NCBI GenBank assembly: GCA_012518475.1
Contig: JAAYSB010000369.1
Location: 1-5,933 of the forward strand
DNA from: Intrasporangiaceae bacterium
GTDB taxonomy: Bacteria > Actinomycetota > Actinomycetes > Actinomycetales > Dermatophilaceae
Reading direction: 5' to 3'
DNA length: 5,933 bases
The notes under the pieces are model-generated. The model saw only the letters and a program-made list of their open reading frames with translations. It was not told the origin of the DNA and did not search any database. Of this stretch, positions 1 to 5,833 are shown piece by piece. Numbering within the stretch: position 1 is the first letter of the stretch; each line of letters opens with the position of its first letter. The translations under genes and the position numbers were made by a program.

Positions 1-2396
1 AGGCCGTCGACGATGGCCTGGACCATCTCGGGAGTGAGGCCCTGCTGCATCATGATCCGCGGCGTGACCTCGAGCGCGAGGTCATGGGGATCCCCGGCGA
101 GGACGGTGCCGTCCGTCCCGGAACGGCGGATGGCTGCCGCGACGAGCTCGCGGAGCCGACGGCCCGCTGCACGGTCCTGGACGTCGGCGAGCGGGGTGTT
201 CATCGTGAACTCACCCGGCCGGTCGGCGACGTTGTCCGGGAGGTCCTCGTCGAGGAGCTCCTCGAAGAACCGCCGGGCGAAGGTCTCCCCCTCGAACTCG
301 TGCTCGGTGGCCAGGGTCCGGTAGGCGCGACAGGCCTGGGAGCTCAGGGGTGCCATCCCGTCAAAGGTCCAGACCTCCATCGTCTCGCGCACCTCCGCGA
401 CCGAGGCGGACAGGTGGACCTTCCACGATCCGTCCTCGACGGCGAACGCCCTCTCCTCGACAGACCAGTGGCGCATGCCCGAACCGTCCACGGTGATCGT
501 GACGCGCTCGGACTCTCCCGGCTCGAGGTGGACCTTGGCGAAGCCGGCCAGCGTGCGCCGTGCCCGGAAGATGCCCTCCTCGGTCCGCTCGACGAACACC
601 TCGACGACCTCGGACCCGGCGCGGTCGCCGGTGTTGGTCACCGTCACGGACGCCTCCAGCCGCCCCTCGAGCAGGTCTGCCGCGCTCAGGCTCTCGACGT
701 TGAGGGCAGGATCGGTCCACTCGAACGTCGTGTATCCGAGGCCGTGCCCGAAGGGATAACCCATGGTCACGTCTGCGGTGTCGTACCAGCGGTATCCGAC
801 GAAGACGGACTCGCGGTACTCGACCTGACGCGGTCCGGTGGGCATCGCGTGGACGGGGTTGTCGGACAACGACTCCGGGAAGGACTCGGCGAGACGGCCA
901 CCGGGCTCTGCGGCTCCCGTGAGCACGTCGGCGATCGCCGCCCCGGCGGCCTGTCCGCCGAGGTATGCGTGGAGCAGGGCCGGCACGTTCTCCCGCCACG
1001 GAAGCGCCACCGGTGAGCCGGCGACAACGACCACAACAGTCCTCGGGTTGACTGCCGCGCACTCCTCGATGAGTCGCTCGTGCGGCGCGGGCAGGTGCAA
1101 TGCGGCGCGGTCCAGGCCTTCGGTCTCGGCCCACTCCGGGAGGCCGACGACGACCACGACGAGATCGGCGTCGCGGGCCTCGCGCACGGCGACCTGGCGG
1201 AGCGGCTTGCTGTCCTGGCCGTCATGGCGCCGGTACCCGGGGATGGAGCGGACGACGCTGTCGGGCAGCTGCTCGCGCAACTCGTCGCGGATGTTCGTGA
1301 CCTGCGTGGGGACGACCCTGGAGCTGCCGGAACCCTGGAAGCGCGGCTCTGCGGCGAAGGCGCCGATGAGCGCGATCTGCCGAGGAGCCCGCCCGTCCCG
1401 GACCAGCGGCAGTAGGGGTGCACCGTCGACAGGGTCGTTCTTCAGGAGCACAGCGCCGGCCGCTGCGACCTTGCGGGCGAGCGCGTGCTGTGCGCCCGGG
1501 TCAACGGGGTCGGCAGGCTTTGAGCGGCGACCCGCCGCCCGGGCGATCAGCGTGAGGACGGCTCGGGCCGCCCGATCGAGGTGCTCCTCCGCCAGGCGGC
1601 CCTGGTGGATCGCGGTGACGGTCTCAGTCACCCGGTCGGCACCGTCCTCGGGCATCTGGAGGTCGAGGCCCGCCGCGATGGAGTCGACGCGGTCGTTCAC
1701 CGCGCCCCAGTCCGAGATGACCGCACCGTCGAAGCCCCACTCCTCGCGGAGGATCCGGTGGAGCAGAGTGCGGTTCTCCGAGGCGTAGGTGCCGTTGACC
1801 TTGTTGTATGCGCTCATCACCGTGGCCGCACCGGCGGCCACCGCGGAACGGAAGGCAGGCAGATAGATCTCCCGGAGCGCCCGCTCGTCGACGATCGCGT
1901 CGATGGAGTAGCGGCGGTGCTCCTGGTTGTTCACGGCGAAGTGCTTGACGCACGCATCGACGTCACCCGCCTGGAGCCCGCGGATATACGAGGCGGCGAG
2001 CTGCCCGGTGAGGAGCGGGTCCTCGCTCAGGTACTCGAAGTTCCGGCCGCACAGGGGGGTGCGCTTGATGTTGATGCCCGGACCGAGCAGGACGTCGATG
2101 CCCATCGCTCGCGCTTCGCGGGCAAGGGCGCCACCGACCTCCTCGATGAGGTCGCGGTCCCAGGTGGCTCCGAGCAGGGATGCCGTGGGGAAGCACGTCG
2201 CAGGCAGGGTCCCGCTCGCGCTTGGGTCATCCAGGCCGGCCATCTTCCGCACCCCGTGCGGGCCGTCGGCCATGGTGAGCCCGGGGATCCCCAGCCGCGG
2301 GGTCGGTGCGACCCGCCATGAACCCTGTCCGATGGTCAGTGCCGCCTTCTCCTCGATCGTCAGCCGGCTCAGCACCTCATCGACGTCGAAGATCAT
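1..2396 (-). CDS. Glycoside hydrolase family 3 beta-glucosidase, 3' end outside window
   Basis: Predicted to hydrolyse terminal beta-glucosides (or related beta-glycosides) by the retaining GH3 mechanism. No signal peptide is seen, so it probably acts in the cytoplasm on imported oligosaccharides. The start ATG (2394-2396) has an AAAGGA ribosome site 8 nt upstream; 798 codons are visible with no stop. The N-terminal TIM-barrel domain (about 1-290) carries MADGPHGVR (42-50), KHFAVNNQE (151-159) and VISDWGAV, whose D229 is the expected nucleophile. The alpha/beta sandwich (about 300-505) has QGSGSSRVVP (354-363) and ETEGLDR, whose E426 matches the usual acid/base position. A fibronectin-III-like domain spans about 573-672, followed by a helical tail typical of roughly 800-830-aa cytosolic members, so few residues should be missing. 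No lesion is seen. It is divergent from the ABC pair. Family certain; exact substrate not readable. Confidence 0.96.
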   Translation of the reverse strand, partial: MIFDVDEVLSRLTIEEKAALTIGQGSWRVAPTPRLGIPGLTMADGPHGVRKMAGLDDPSASGTLPATCFPTASLLGATWDRDLIEEVGGALAREARAMGIDVLLGPGINIKRTPLCGRNFEYLSEDPLLTGQLAASYIRGLQAGDVDACVKHFAVNNQEHRRYSIDAIVDERALREIYLPAFRSAVAAGAATVMSAYNKVNGTYASENRTLLHRILREEWGFDGAVISDWGAVNDRVDSIAAGLDLQMPEDGADRVTETVTAIHQGRLAEEHLDRAARAVLTLIARAAGRRSKPADPVDPGAQHALARKVAAAGAVLLKNDPVDGAPLLPLVRDGRAPRQIALIGAFAAEPRFQGSGSSRVVPTQVTNIRDELREQLPDSVVRSIPGYRRHDGQDSKPLRQVAVREARDADLVVVVVGLPEWAETEGLDRAALHLPAPHERLIEECAAVNPRTVVVVVAGSPVALPWRENVPALLHAYLGGQAAGAAIADVLTGAAEPGGRLAESFPESLSDNPVHAMPTGPRQVEYRESVFVGYRWYDTADVTMGYPFGHGLGYTTFEWTDPALNVESLSAADLLEGRLEASVTVTNTGDRAGSEVVEVFVERTEEGIFRARRTLAGFAKVHLEPGESERVTITVDGSGMRHWSVEERAFAVEDGSWKVHLSASVAEVRETMEVWTFDGMAPLSSQACRAYRTLATEHEFEGETFARRFFEELLDEDLPDNVADRPGEFTMNTPLADVQDRAAGRRLRELVAAAIRRSGTDGTVLAGDPHDLALEVTPRIMMQQGLTPEMVQAIVDG

Positions 2397-2460
2397 GGCG
2401 CCAATCCTTTCAGACGAACCGAGGTCGGACGGGCAGTGTCCGTCTGGGAGACTGGCGCGC
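2397..2460. promoter_or_regulatory. Divergent intergenic region between GH3 and ABC genes
   Basis: This 64-bp gap must hold the start signals of both the minus-strand glucosidase and the plus-strand ABC unit. It contains an inverted repeat CGGAC/GTCCG (2426-2430 and 2438-2442, 7-nt spacer) and an overlapping CAGACG/CGTCTG pair (2411-2416 and 2441-2446). Either could be an operator, but neither matches a recognised LacI- or GntR-type consensus. GGGAG at 2446-2450 is the likely ribosome site of the ABC gene, 10 nt before its ATG. No convincing -10/-35 pair was found in either direction. Confidence 0.35.
2405..2410 (-). promoter_or_regulatory. Ribosome binding site of the GH3 gene
   Basis: AAAGGA on the minus strand, 8 nt before the ATG at 2396. 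It supports this start over the internal methionines, because the first residues after it (MIFDVDEVLSRLTIEEK) are the usual GH3 N-terminus. Confidence 0.75.
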
Positions 2461-3114
2461 ATGCGTGTCACCGCCGAGGGGGTCTCGAAGGTCATCGGCC
2501 CCACGACCCTCCTCGCGCCGGTCAGCCTGGTCGTGGAGAGCACCGGGTGCGCGGTGGTCCGAGGGGTCAACGGGTCCGGCAAGACGACCTTGCTCCGGAT
2601 CCTCGCCGGACTCACCGAGCCCACGACCGGCACCGCGACGATCAGCGTCGACGGCAGGGCCTCGATCCCGGTGGATGAGCGGGATCGCACGACCCGGGCA
2701 GCGGTCGCCGCACTCCTCGGGGCGCCGACCGCCTATCGGGATCTCACCCTCGCCGACCACCTCACCCTCATCGACGCCTCCTGGGGCCGGGACTCGGACA
2801 CCTGCCCGGATCGGGTCGACGCCGGCCTCGACCTGCTCGAGATCGGACATCTCGAGGCGCGCTTCCCGCACGAGCTGTCCTCCGGGCAGTCGCAGCTGTT
2901 CCGGCTTGCTCTCACGCTGTTCCGGCCCAGTCGCCTGCTCATCCTCGACGAGCCCGAGCAACGGCTCGACACGGGCAAGCGGGCCATGCTCGGCCGGCTG
3001 CTCCGAGAGCGCGCCGGCTCCGGCACCACGATCATCATGGCCTCACACGACCCGGCGCTCACCGAGGCCGTCGCCGACCAGGTCATCGATCTCGTCCCCG
3101 CAGAGAACGAGTGA
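2461..3114 (+). CDS. ABC transporter ATP-binding protein (217 aa)
   Basis: The nucleotide-binding subunit of an ABC transporter, expected to hydrolyse ATP on the cytoplasmic face of the membrane and drive the adjacent membrane protein. Motifs in order: Walker A GVNGSGKT (35-42), signature LSSGQ (139-143, a variant of LSGGQ), Walker B LLILDEP (159-165) with catalytic E164, D-loop QRLD (167-170) and H-loop H196 in MASHD. The usual Q-loop glutamine appears replaced, since the segment reads LLGAPTAYRDLT (85-96) with G87 at that position. The length suits a single-domain CcmA/NatA-like ATPase. ATG 2461 was chosen because it lies 10 nt after GGGAG and gives a normal NBD N-terminus; the open frame further upstream only shadows the antisense GH3 gene. 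The downstream gene follows after 24 bp. Substrate unknown; export is more likely than import because no binding protein is present. Confidence 0.93.
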   Translation: MRVTAEGVSKVIGPTTLLAPVSLVVESTGCAVVRGVNGSGKTTLLRILAGLTEPTTGTATISVDGRASIPVDERDRTTRAAVAALLGAPTAYRDLTLADHLTLIDASWGRDSDTCPDRVDAGLDLLEIGHLEARFPHELSSGQSQLFRLALTLFRPSRLLILDEPEQRLDTGKRAMLGRLLRERAGSGTTIIMASHDPALTEAVADQVIDLVPAENE

Positions 3115-3128
3115 GCGACCGATGAGCC

Positions 3129-3133
3129 GGGAG
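3129..3133 (+). promoter_or_regulatory. Ribosome binding site deciding the start of the membrane protein
   Basis: GGGAG lies 5 nt before ATG 3139 but only 2 nt before the in-frame GTG 3136, so ATG is the better start. A five-codon mini-frame (ATG 3122, MSRER, stop TGA 3137-3139) runs across the site and ends in TGATG on the start codon. This may help coupling but may also be chance. Confidence 0.5.
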
Positions 3134-3138
3134 CGGTG

Positions 3139-4521
3139 ATGGACGCCAACGAACGTGCCGTCATCGACGAGACCCAGCACGTCGTCGACGGAGGACGGGA
3201 CGACTCGCTGCGCTCGGTCGTCTATGCGCTCTATGTCGCCCTGCTCCTGCTGCTGACCTACGGGCTGACCGTCTCGCACGCCTTCTTCGACAGCCAGGAT
3301 CCGGGATGGCTCCGCACTCAGGTGCTGTCGTGGCCGGCACTCGCCCTCCTCGCCGTCCTGGTGCTCCTCGGTGCCGGCATCGCGTGGCGCGCCGGTCAGG
3401 CCCGCGGTCCGGCCCTGCCGCCGCTGCCGTGGATCGACCTGGTCGTCTCGGGCCCGGTCGACCGGGCGATCACGCTGCGCCGCTCGTGGATCATGACGGC
3501 AGTCCTCGTCGGCAGCGGTGCCACCATGGTCGGCGCGGTCATCGGAGGAGGCGCCTGGATCGCCCAGGTCGGCGACCCGGAGTGGCTGGCCGTCGGCGCC
3601 GGACTCACCGCTGCGATCGGGACGCTCCTTCTCCTCGTCTGGCTCGGGGGCCAGGTCTCCACAGGTGAGCCGGGCCGGGTGCCACCCGTGTGGTCGCCAC
3701 GCCGAGCGCTGCGCCTGCTCCGGCTCGAGGACCTACGCACCCAGTCGGCACGGTCGATGCGGATGGGCGGGGCCGTCCTCCTCGGGGACCTGCGGGCCCT
3801 GCGACTCGAGACAGCACCACCGGTGACGCGCGGACGCACCCGTCGGCTCCGGCCGGGGCCGTCCTGGACAGCGGTCCCGCGTCGTGACCTCCTGGGCGCA
3901 CTGCGGCAGCCCGGGTCGGTCCTCGTCGCTGCGGTCGTCACCGCGCTCGGATCCGCTGCACTCACCTGGGTTCTGCTCCACGCCGCCGTCCCCCGCATCG
4001 TCGCCGCCGCCGCCGGACTCGCCCTCCACCTCGGCTTCGCTTCAGCGGCCGAGGGACTGCGCCTCCAGGGCGACAACACGGGCACGCCGCCGCTGCTCGG
4101 CTTCTCGACCCGGGGTGAAGCGCTCGGCCACCTCGTCCTGCCGCTCGTGGTCTGCGGGGTGGCGGCGAAGACGACCGCCGCTCTCGTGGCGTGGTCCGCG
4201 GGGGTGAGCGGCGCATACGTCATCGGCAGCATCGCCTGGGCGGGACTCATGGTCGTCGTCGTCGCGGGCACGGTCATGGCGTCGGCGTTCCGGGGCGGGG
4301 CGCCGCTCCAGGCGTTCATGCCGCAGTCGGGTCCGGTGACGATGATCTTCTGGGTGGCGCGACAGCTCCTCGTCGCGTCAGCCGTGGTCACCGTACTCAC
4401 CGGATGGGCCGCCCGTGACGGCCTCGGCCTCCCCCTGGCGGCTGCGGTGCTCGCTGCGCTCGGCTGCCTGAGGTGGGGGCTCAGCCGCGTCAAGGCCGTC
4501 ACCCTCGAGCACCGCGACTAG
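3139..4521 (+). CDS. Polytopic membrane protein, probable ABC transporter permease (460 aa)
   Basis: Very likely the transmembrane partner of the ATPase gene 24 bp upstream, which lies in the same frame. About ten hydrophobic segments are readable: 27-47, 63-84, 117-142, 149-170, 259-280, 285-304, 328-350, 355-380, 400-421 and 428-446. The acidic N-terminus (1-26) and Arg-rich C-terminus are predicted cytoplasmic. Between TM4 and TM5 lies a long, strongly basic cytoplasmic stretch (about 171-258), which fits the positive-inside rule and could touch the ATPase. LPWIDLVVSGPVDRA (96-110) before TM3 and VPRRDLLGALRQPGS (246-260) before TM5 look like the short amphipathic segments that precede TMs in ABC-2-type exporters. 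From memory it resembles the uncharacterised actinobacterial DUF6297-type proteins found beside ABC ATPases; that assignment is tentative. No signal peptide, catalytic motif or substrate clue is visible. Start choice is ATG 3139 (alternative GTG 3136). Confidence 0.82.
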   Translation: MDANERAVIDETQHVVDGGRDDSLRSVVYALYVALLLLLTYGLTVSHAFFDSQDPGWLRTQVLSWPALALLAVLVLLGAGIAWRAGQARGPALPPLPWIDLVVSGPVDRAITLRRSWIMTAVLVGSGATMVGAVIGGGAWIAQVGDPEWLAVGAGLTAAIGTLLLLVWLGGQVSTGEPGRVPPVWSPRRALRLLRLEDLRTQSARSMRMGGAVLLGDLRALRLETAPPVTRGRTRRLRPGPSWTAVPRRDLLGALRQPGSVLVAAVVTALGSAALTWVLLHAAVPRIVAAAAGLALHLGFASAAEGLRLQGDNTGTPPLLGFSTRGEALGHLVLPLVVCGVAAKTTAALVAWSAGVSGAYVIGSIAWAGLMVVVVAGTVMASAFRGGAPLQAFMPQSGPVTMIFWVARQLLVASAVVTVLTGWAARDGLGLPLAAAVLAALGCLRWGLSRVKAVTLEHRD

Positions 4522-4554
4522 CGGACGGCGAGGGCGTCTGACCGCAACGCGGCT

Positions 4555-4560
4555 TAGGCT
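4555..4560 (+). promoter_or_regulatory. -10 box for a leaderless transcript of the DsbA-family gene
   Basis: TAGGCT (TANNNT class) ends 6 nt before GTG 4567. This puts the expected transcription start on or next to the start codon, and no Shine-Dalgarno-like sequence fits in between. The arrangement is common for leaderless actinobacterial genes. No good -35 hexamer is seen at 16-18 bp spacing; CTGACC at 4538-4543 is too close. It implies a promoter separate from the ABC pair, which ends 45 bp upstream of the GTG. Confidence 0.65.
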
Positions 4561-4566
4561 GGTGGG

Positions 4567-5379
4567 GTGCGTATCGATGTCTGGTCCGATTTCCTCTGTC
4601 CGTTCTGCCACCTCGGCCGCCGTCAGCTCGAGCTGGCGCTCGCCGAGTTCGAGCACCGGGACGAGGTCGATGTCGTCTGGCACTCGTTCCAGCTCGACCG
4701 AGGTGCCGACGCGGTCGTGGAGGGCTCGAACGTCCAGCGCATCGCGGACAAGTACGGCGTGAGCACCGAGCAGATGGAGGAGACCCACCGCCACATGGCC
4801 GAGCAGGCCGCCGAGGTCGGGCTCGACTTCCAGTGGGACAAGGCCACCGGCGGCAACTCCTACGATGCGCACCGGCTGCACCACTTCGCCCGCTCGGTCG
4901 GCCGCGAGAATGAGTTCATGGACCGGCTCATGACCGCCTGGTACTCCGAGGGCGCCGCGATCGGTGATCACGGCACCCTCGTGCGTCTGGCGGCTGAGGT
5001 CGGCCTCGAGGAGGACGTCGTCCGTGGCGTGCTCGACTCCGACTCCTTCGGCCAGGACGTGCGCACCGACCTCGCACTCGCCCACCAGATCGGCATCACT
5101 GCCGTCCCGACCTTCGTGCTCGACCAGAAGTTCGGCGTCTCCGGGGCCCAGGGTGTCGAGTCCATCCACAAGGCGATCAGCTATGCGTGGGACGACCAGG
5201 GCAACCGGCCCGAGCCGGCCGCTGGCGGGGGCTGCGGCGGTAACTGTGGCTGCGGTGGGGGCGCGCGGGGTGAGTCCGAGCAGGAGGCAGCAGGAGCCTG
5301 CGGTGGCGGCGGCTGTGGCGCTGGGGGCTGCGGCGGGATGTGCGGGACGCACGACGAGGCGGAGGCGCACCAGCACTGA
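4567..5379 (+). CDS. DsbA-family (FrnE-like) thiol oxidoreductase with Cys/Gly-rich tail
   Basis: A thioredoxin-fold disulfide oxidoreductase or isomerase of the DsbA/2-hydroxychromene-carboxylate isomerase superfamily. No signal peptide or lipobox is seen, so it is predicted cytoplasmic, as for FrnE-type proteins. MRIDVWSDFLCPFCHLG places the redox CPFC at 11-14. The helical insertion (about 60-165) includes GNSYDAHRLHHFA (96-108), typical of this subfamily. The cis-proline lies in ITAVPTFVLD (P181), followed by VSGAQ (191-195). The normal domain ends near residue 212. Residues 219-270 are an unusual extension: Gly-rich with seven cysteines (223, 227, 229, 245, 250, 255, 259) and a tail with three histidines (262, 268, 270), suggestive of metal or thiol chemistry. 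GTG 4567 is chosen because the motif block begins there and the -10 box sits 6 nt upstream. It is convergent with ffs. Family certain; partner proteins unknown. Confidence 0.93.
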   Translation: MRIDVWSDFLCPFCHLGRRQLELALAEFEHRDEVDVVWHSFQLDRGADAVVEGSNVQRIADKYGVSTEQMEETHRHMAEQAAEVGLDFQWDKATGGNSYDAHRLHHFARSVGRENEFMDRLMTAWYSEGAAIGDHGTLVRLAAEVGLEEDVVRGVLDSDSFGQDVRTDLALAHQIGITAVPTFVLDQKFGVSGAQGVESIHKAISYAWDDQGNRPEPAAGGGCGGNCGCGGGARGESEQEAAGACGGGGCGAGGCGGMCGTHDEAEAHQH

Positions 5380-5409
5380 CGTGCTCCCGTCGCCTGGTGG
5401 GGGAACGAG

Positions 5410-5497
5410 GACACCCCGCGTACCTGGAAGAGCTCACCTGCCCTTGCTGCATTCCTGCCCTGGGGGAGTTCAGTGAGGTACCACCACACGGGGTGCC
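5410..5497 (-). ncRNA. ffs: Signal recognition particle RNA (small, 4.5S-like)
   Basis: The RNA of the signal recognition particle, which binds Ffh and helps target nascent membrane proteins to FtsY and the translocon. On the minus strand the helix-8 core reads CCAGGGCAGGAATGCAGCAA followed by GGG: a GGAA tetraloop (complement of 5452-5455) closed by GCA/TGC, then the conserved AGCA internal-loop strand. Further out, CTCAC pairs with GTGAG and GTACC with GGTAC. The ends close as a 9-bp helix between GGCACCCCG (5497-5489) and CGGGGTGTC (5418-5410), with one G-U pair. The length of about 88 nt fits a small bacterial SRP RNA lacking the Alu domain. The ends are inferred from the helix and the upstream -10 box, so they are good to a few nt. 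No U-tract terminator is visible after the 3' end. Confidence 0.93.
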
Positions 5498-5504
5498 GTC
5501 GTCC

Positions 5505-5510
5505 AGTGTA
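5505..5510 (-). promoter_or_regulatory. -10 box of ffs
   Basis: TACACT on the minus strand lies 7 nt before the inferred 5' end of the SRP RNA at about 5497, the spacing expected for a sigma-70-type start. The best -35 candidate is TTGGGA (5535-5530), with a long 19-bp spacer, so the -35 assignment is weak. Confidence 0.7.
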
Positions 5511-5557
5511 AGCCGCGGCCGGGGCCCCTTCCCAAATCGTCGCTGCGGCGCTGGTCC

Positions 5558-5623
5558 CGACGCGCGGCGGTTTCGAGCTCTGCGGCGCGATATCGCCGCA
5601 GGATCGGCAACCGCCGCGTCTCG
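5558..5623. repeat. Concentric inverted repeat between the ffs and tRNA-Ser promoters
   Basis: Two nested inverted repeats share one centre (5590.5). The inner pair is CTGCGGCG (5580-5587) with CGCCGCAG (5594-5601), 6-nt spacer. The outer pair is GCGGCGGTT (5564-5572) with AACCGCCGC (5609-5617), extended by weaker pairs to 5558 and 5623. A non-pairing 7x7 internal loop separates them. A perfect GCGATATCGC (5587-5596) lies at the heart. The midpoint of the two divergent -10 boxes is 5592.5, only 2 bp away. It could be a shared protein-binding site or a cruciform-forming spacer. No coding role is likely. The rest of 5511-5670 shows only a direct repeat CCGCGGCCGG (5513-5522 and 5638-5647). Confidence 0.6.
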
Positions 5624-5674
5624 CTGGCAAGGACGTCCCGCGGCCGGCGATTTCGTCGGTATGCGCCGCTCGGG

Positions 5675-5680
5675 TAATCT
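5675..5680 (+). promoter_or_regulatory. -10 box of tRNA-Ser
   Basis: TAATCT ends 8 nt before the first base of the tRNA, so the transcript should begin at about 5686-5689 with almost no 5' leader. A -35 candidate TTCGTC (5652-5657) sits at 17 bp but is a poor match. CGATTT (5648-5653) also occurs, in matching orientation, upstream of the ffs -10 box. Confidence 0.6.
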
Positions 5681-5688
5681 CCTCCGTT

Positions 5689-5776
5689 GGAGGATTCGCA
5701 TAGTGGCCTAGTGCGCACGATTGGAAATCGTGTTGGGATAAAACCCTCGGGGGTTCAAATCCCCCATCCTCCGCCA
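5689..5776 (+). tRNA. tRNA-Ser (anticodon GGA)
   Basis: An 88-nt class II tRNA that decodes serine UCC/UCU codons. Acceptor stem GGAGGAT (5689-5695) pairs with ATCCTCC (5766-5772), then discriminator G5773 and an encoded CCA (5774-5776). Anticodon stem CACGA/TCGTG (5716-5720 and 5728-5732) closes loop TTGGAAA with anticodon GGA at 5723-5725. The long variable arm has a GGG/CCC stem (5735-5737 and 5744-5746). The T arm is GGGGG TTCAAAT CCCCC (5749-5765). All the expected stems pair, so the gene looks functional. It is divergent from ffs. Confidence 0.98.
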
Positions 5777-5833
5777 ATGGACACCCCTGGGAGCTTGCGA
5801 CCAGGGGTTTTCCATTGGCGGAGGATGAGGGAT
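5759..5833. repeat. Long inverted repeat containing the tRNA-Ser 3' end
   Basis: Bases 5759-5781, running from the T loop of the tRNA through the CCA and 5 nt beyond, are the reverse complement of 5811-5833 over 23 positions with one mismatch (C5764 opposite A5828). The terminator stem nests inside, separated only by a small 1x2 internal loop, giving about 30 paired positions in one hairpin. The right arm includes GGAGGAT (5820-5826), identical to the 5' acceptor strand of the tRNA. Confidence 0.9.
5783..5811 (+). terminator. Rho-independent terminator after tRNA-Ser
   Basis: An 8-bp stem ACCCCTGG (5783-5790) with CCAGGGGT (5801-5808), a 10-nt loop, and a short TTTT run (5808-5811). It starts 7 nt after the CCA end. 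The T run is short, but the stem is strong and no further gene follows in the tRNA transcript. It also forms the tip of a larger hairpin (separate entry). Confidence 0.65.

Noticed and set aside
84..1016. 310-aa plus-strand open frame, and other long frames across 1-2390
   Set aside because: They lie antisense or out of frame within the intact GH3 gene, have low-complexity R/G/A/S-rich translations and no motif. GC-rich DNA makes long shadow frames.
2306..3139. 277-aa frame overlapping the ABC ATPase in another frame
   Set aside because: Ser/Arg/Pro-rich shadow of the ATPase gene; all ABC motifs are in the 2461 frame. Its only possible relevance is the TGATG junction at 3137-3141.
4538..4543. 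CTGACC as a -35 box for the DsbA-family promoter
   Set aside because: Spacer to TAGGCT is only 11 bp, too short for a sigma-70-type promoter.
4378..5376. 332-aa minus-strand frame opposite the DsbA-family gene
   Set aside because: The plus strand carries clear CPFC, cis-Pro and subfamily motifs; the antisense translation has no recognisable domain and no ribosome site was seen.
5372..5385. AGCAC/GTGCT hairpin over the stop codon of the DsbA-family gene as a terminator
   Set aside because: Only 5 bp of stem, overlaps the stop codon, and has no T-tract on either strand.
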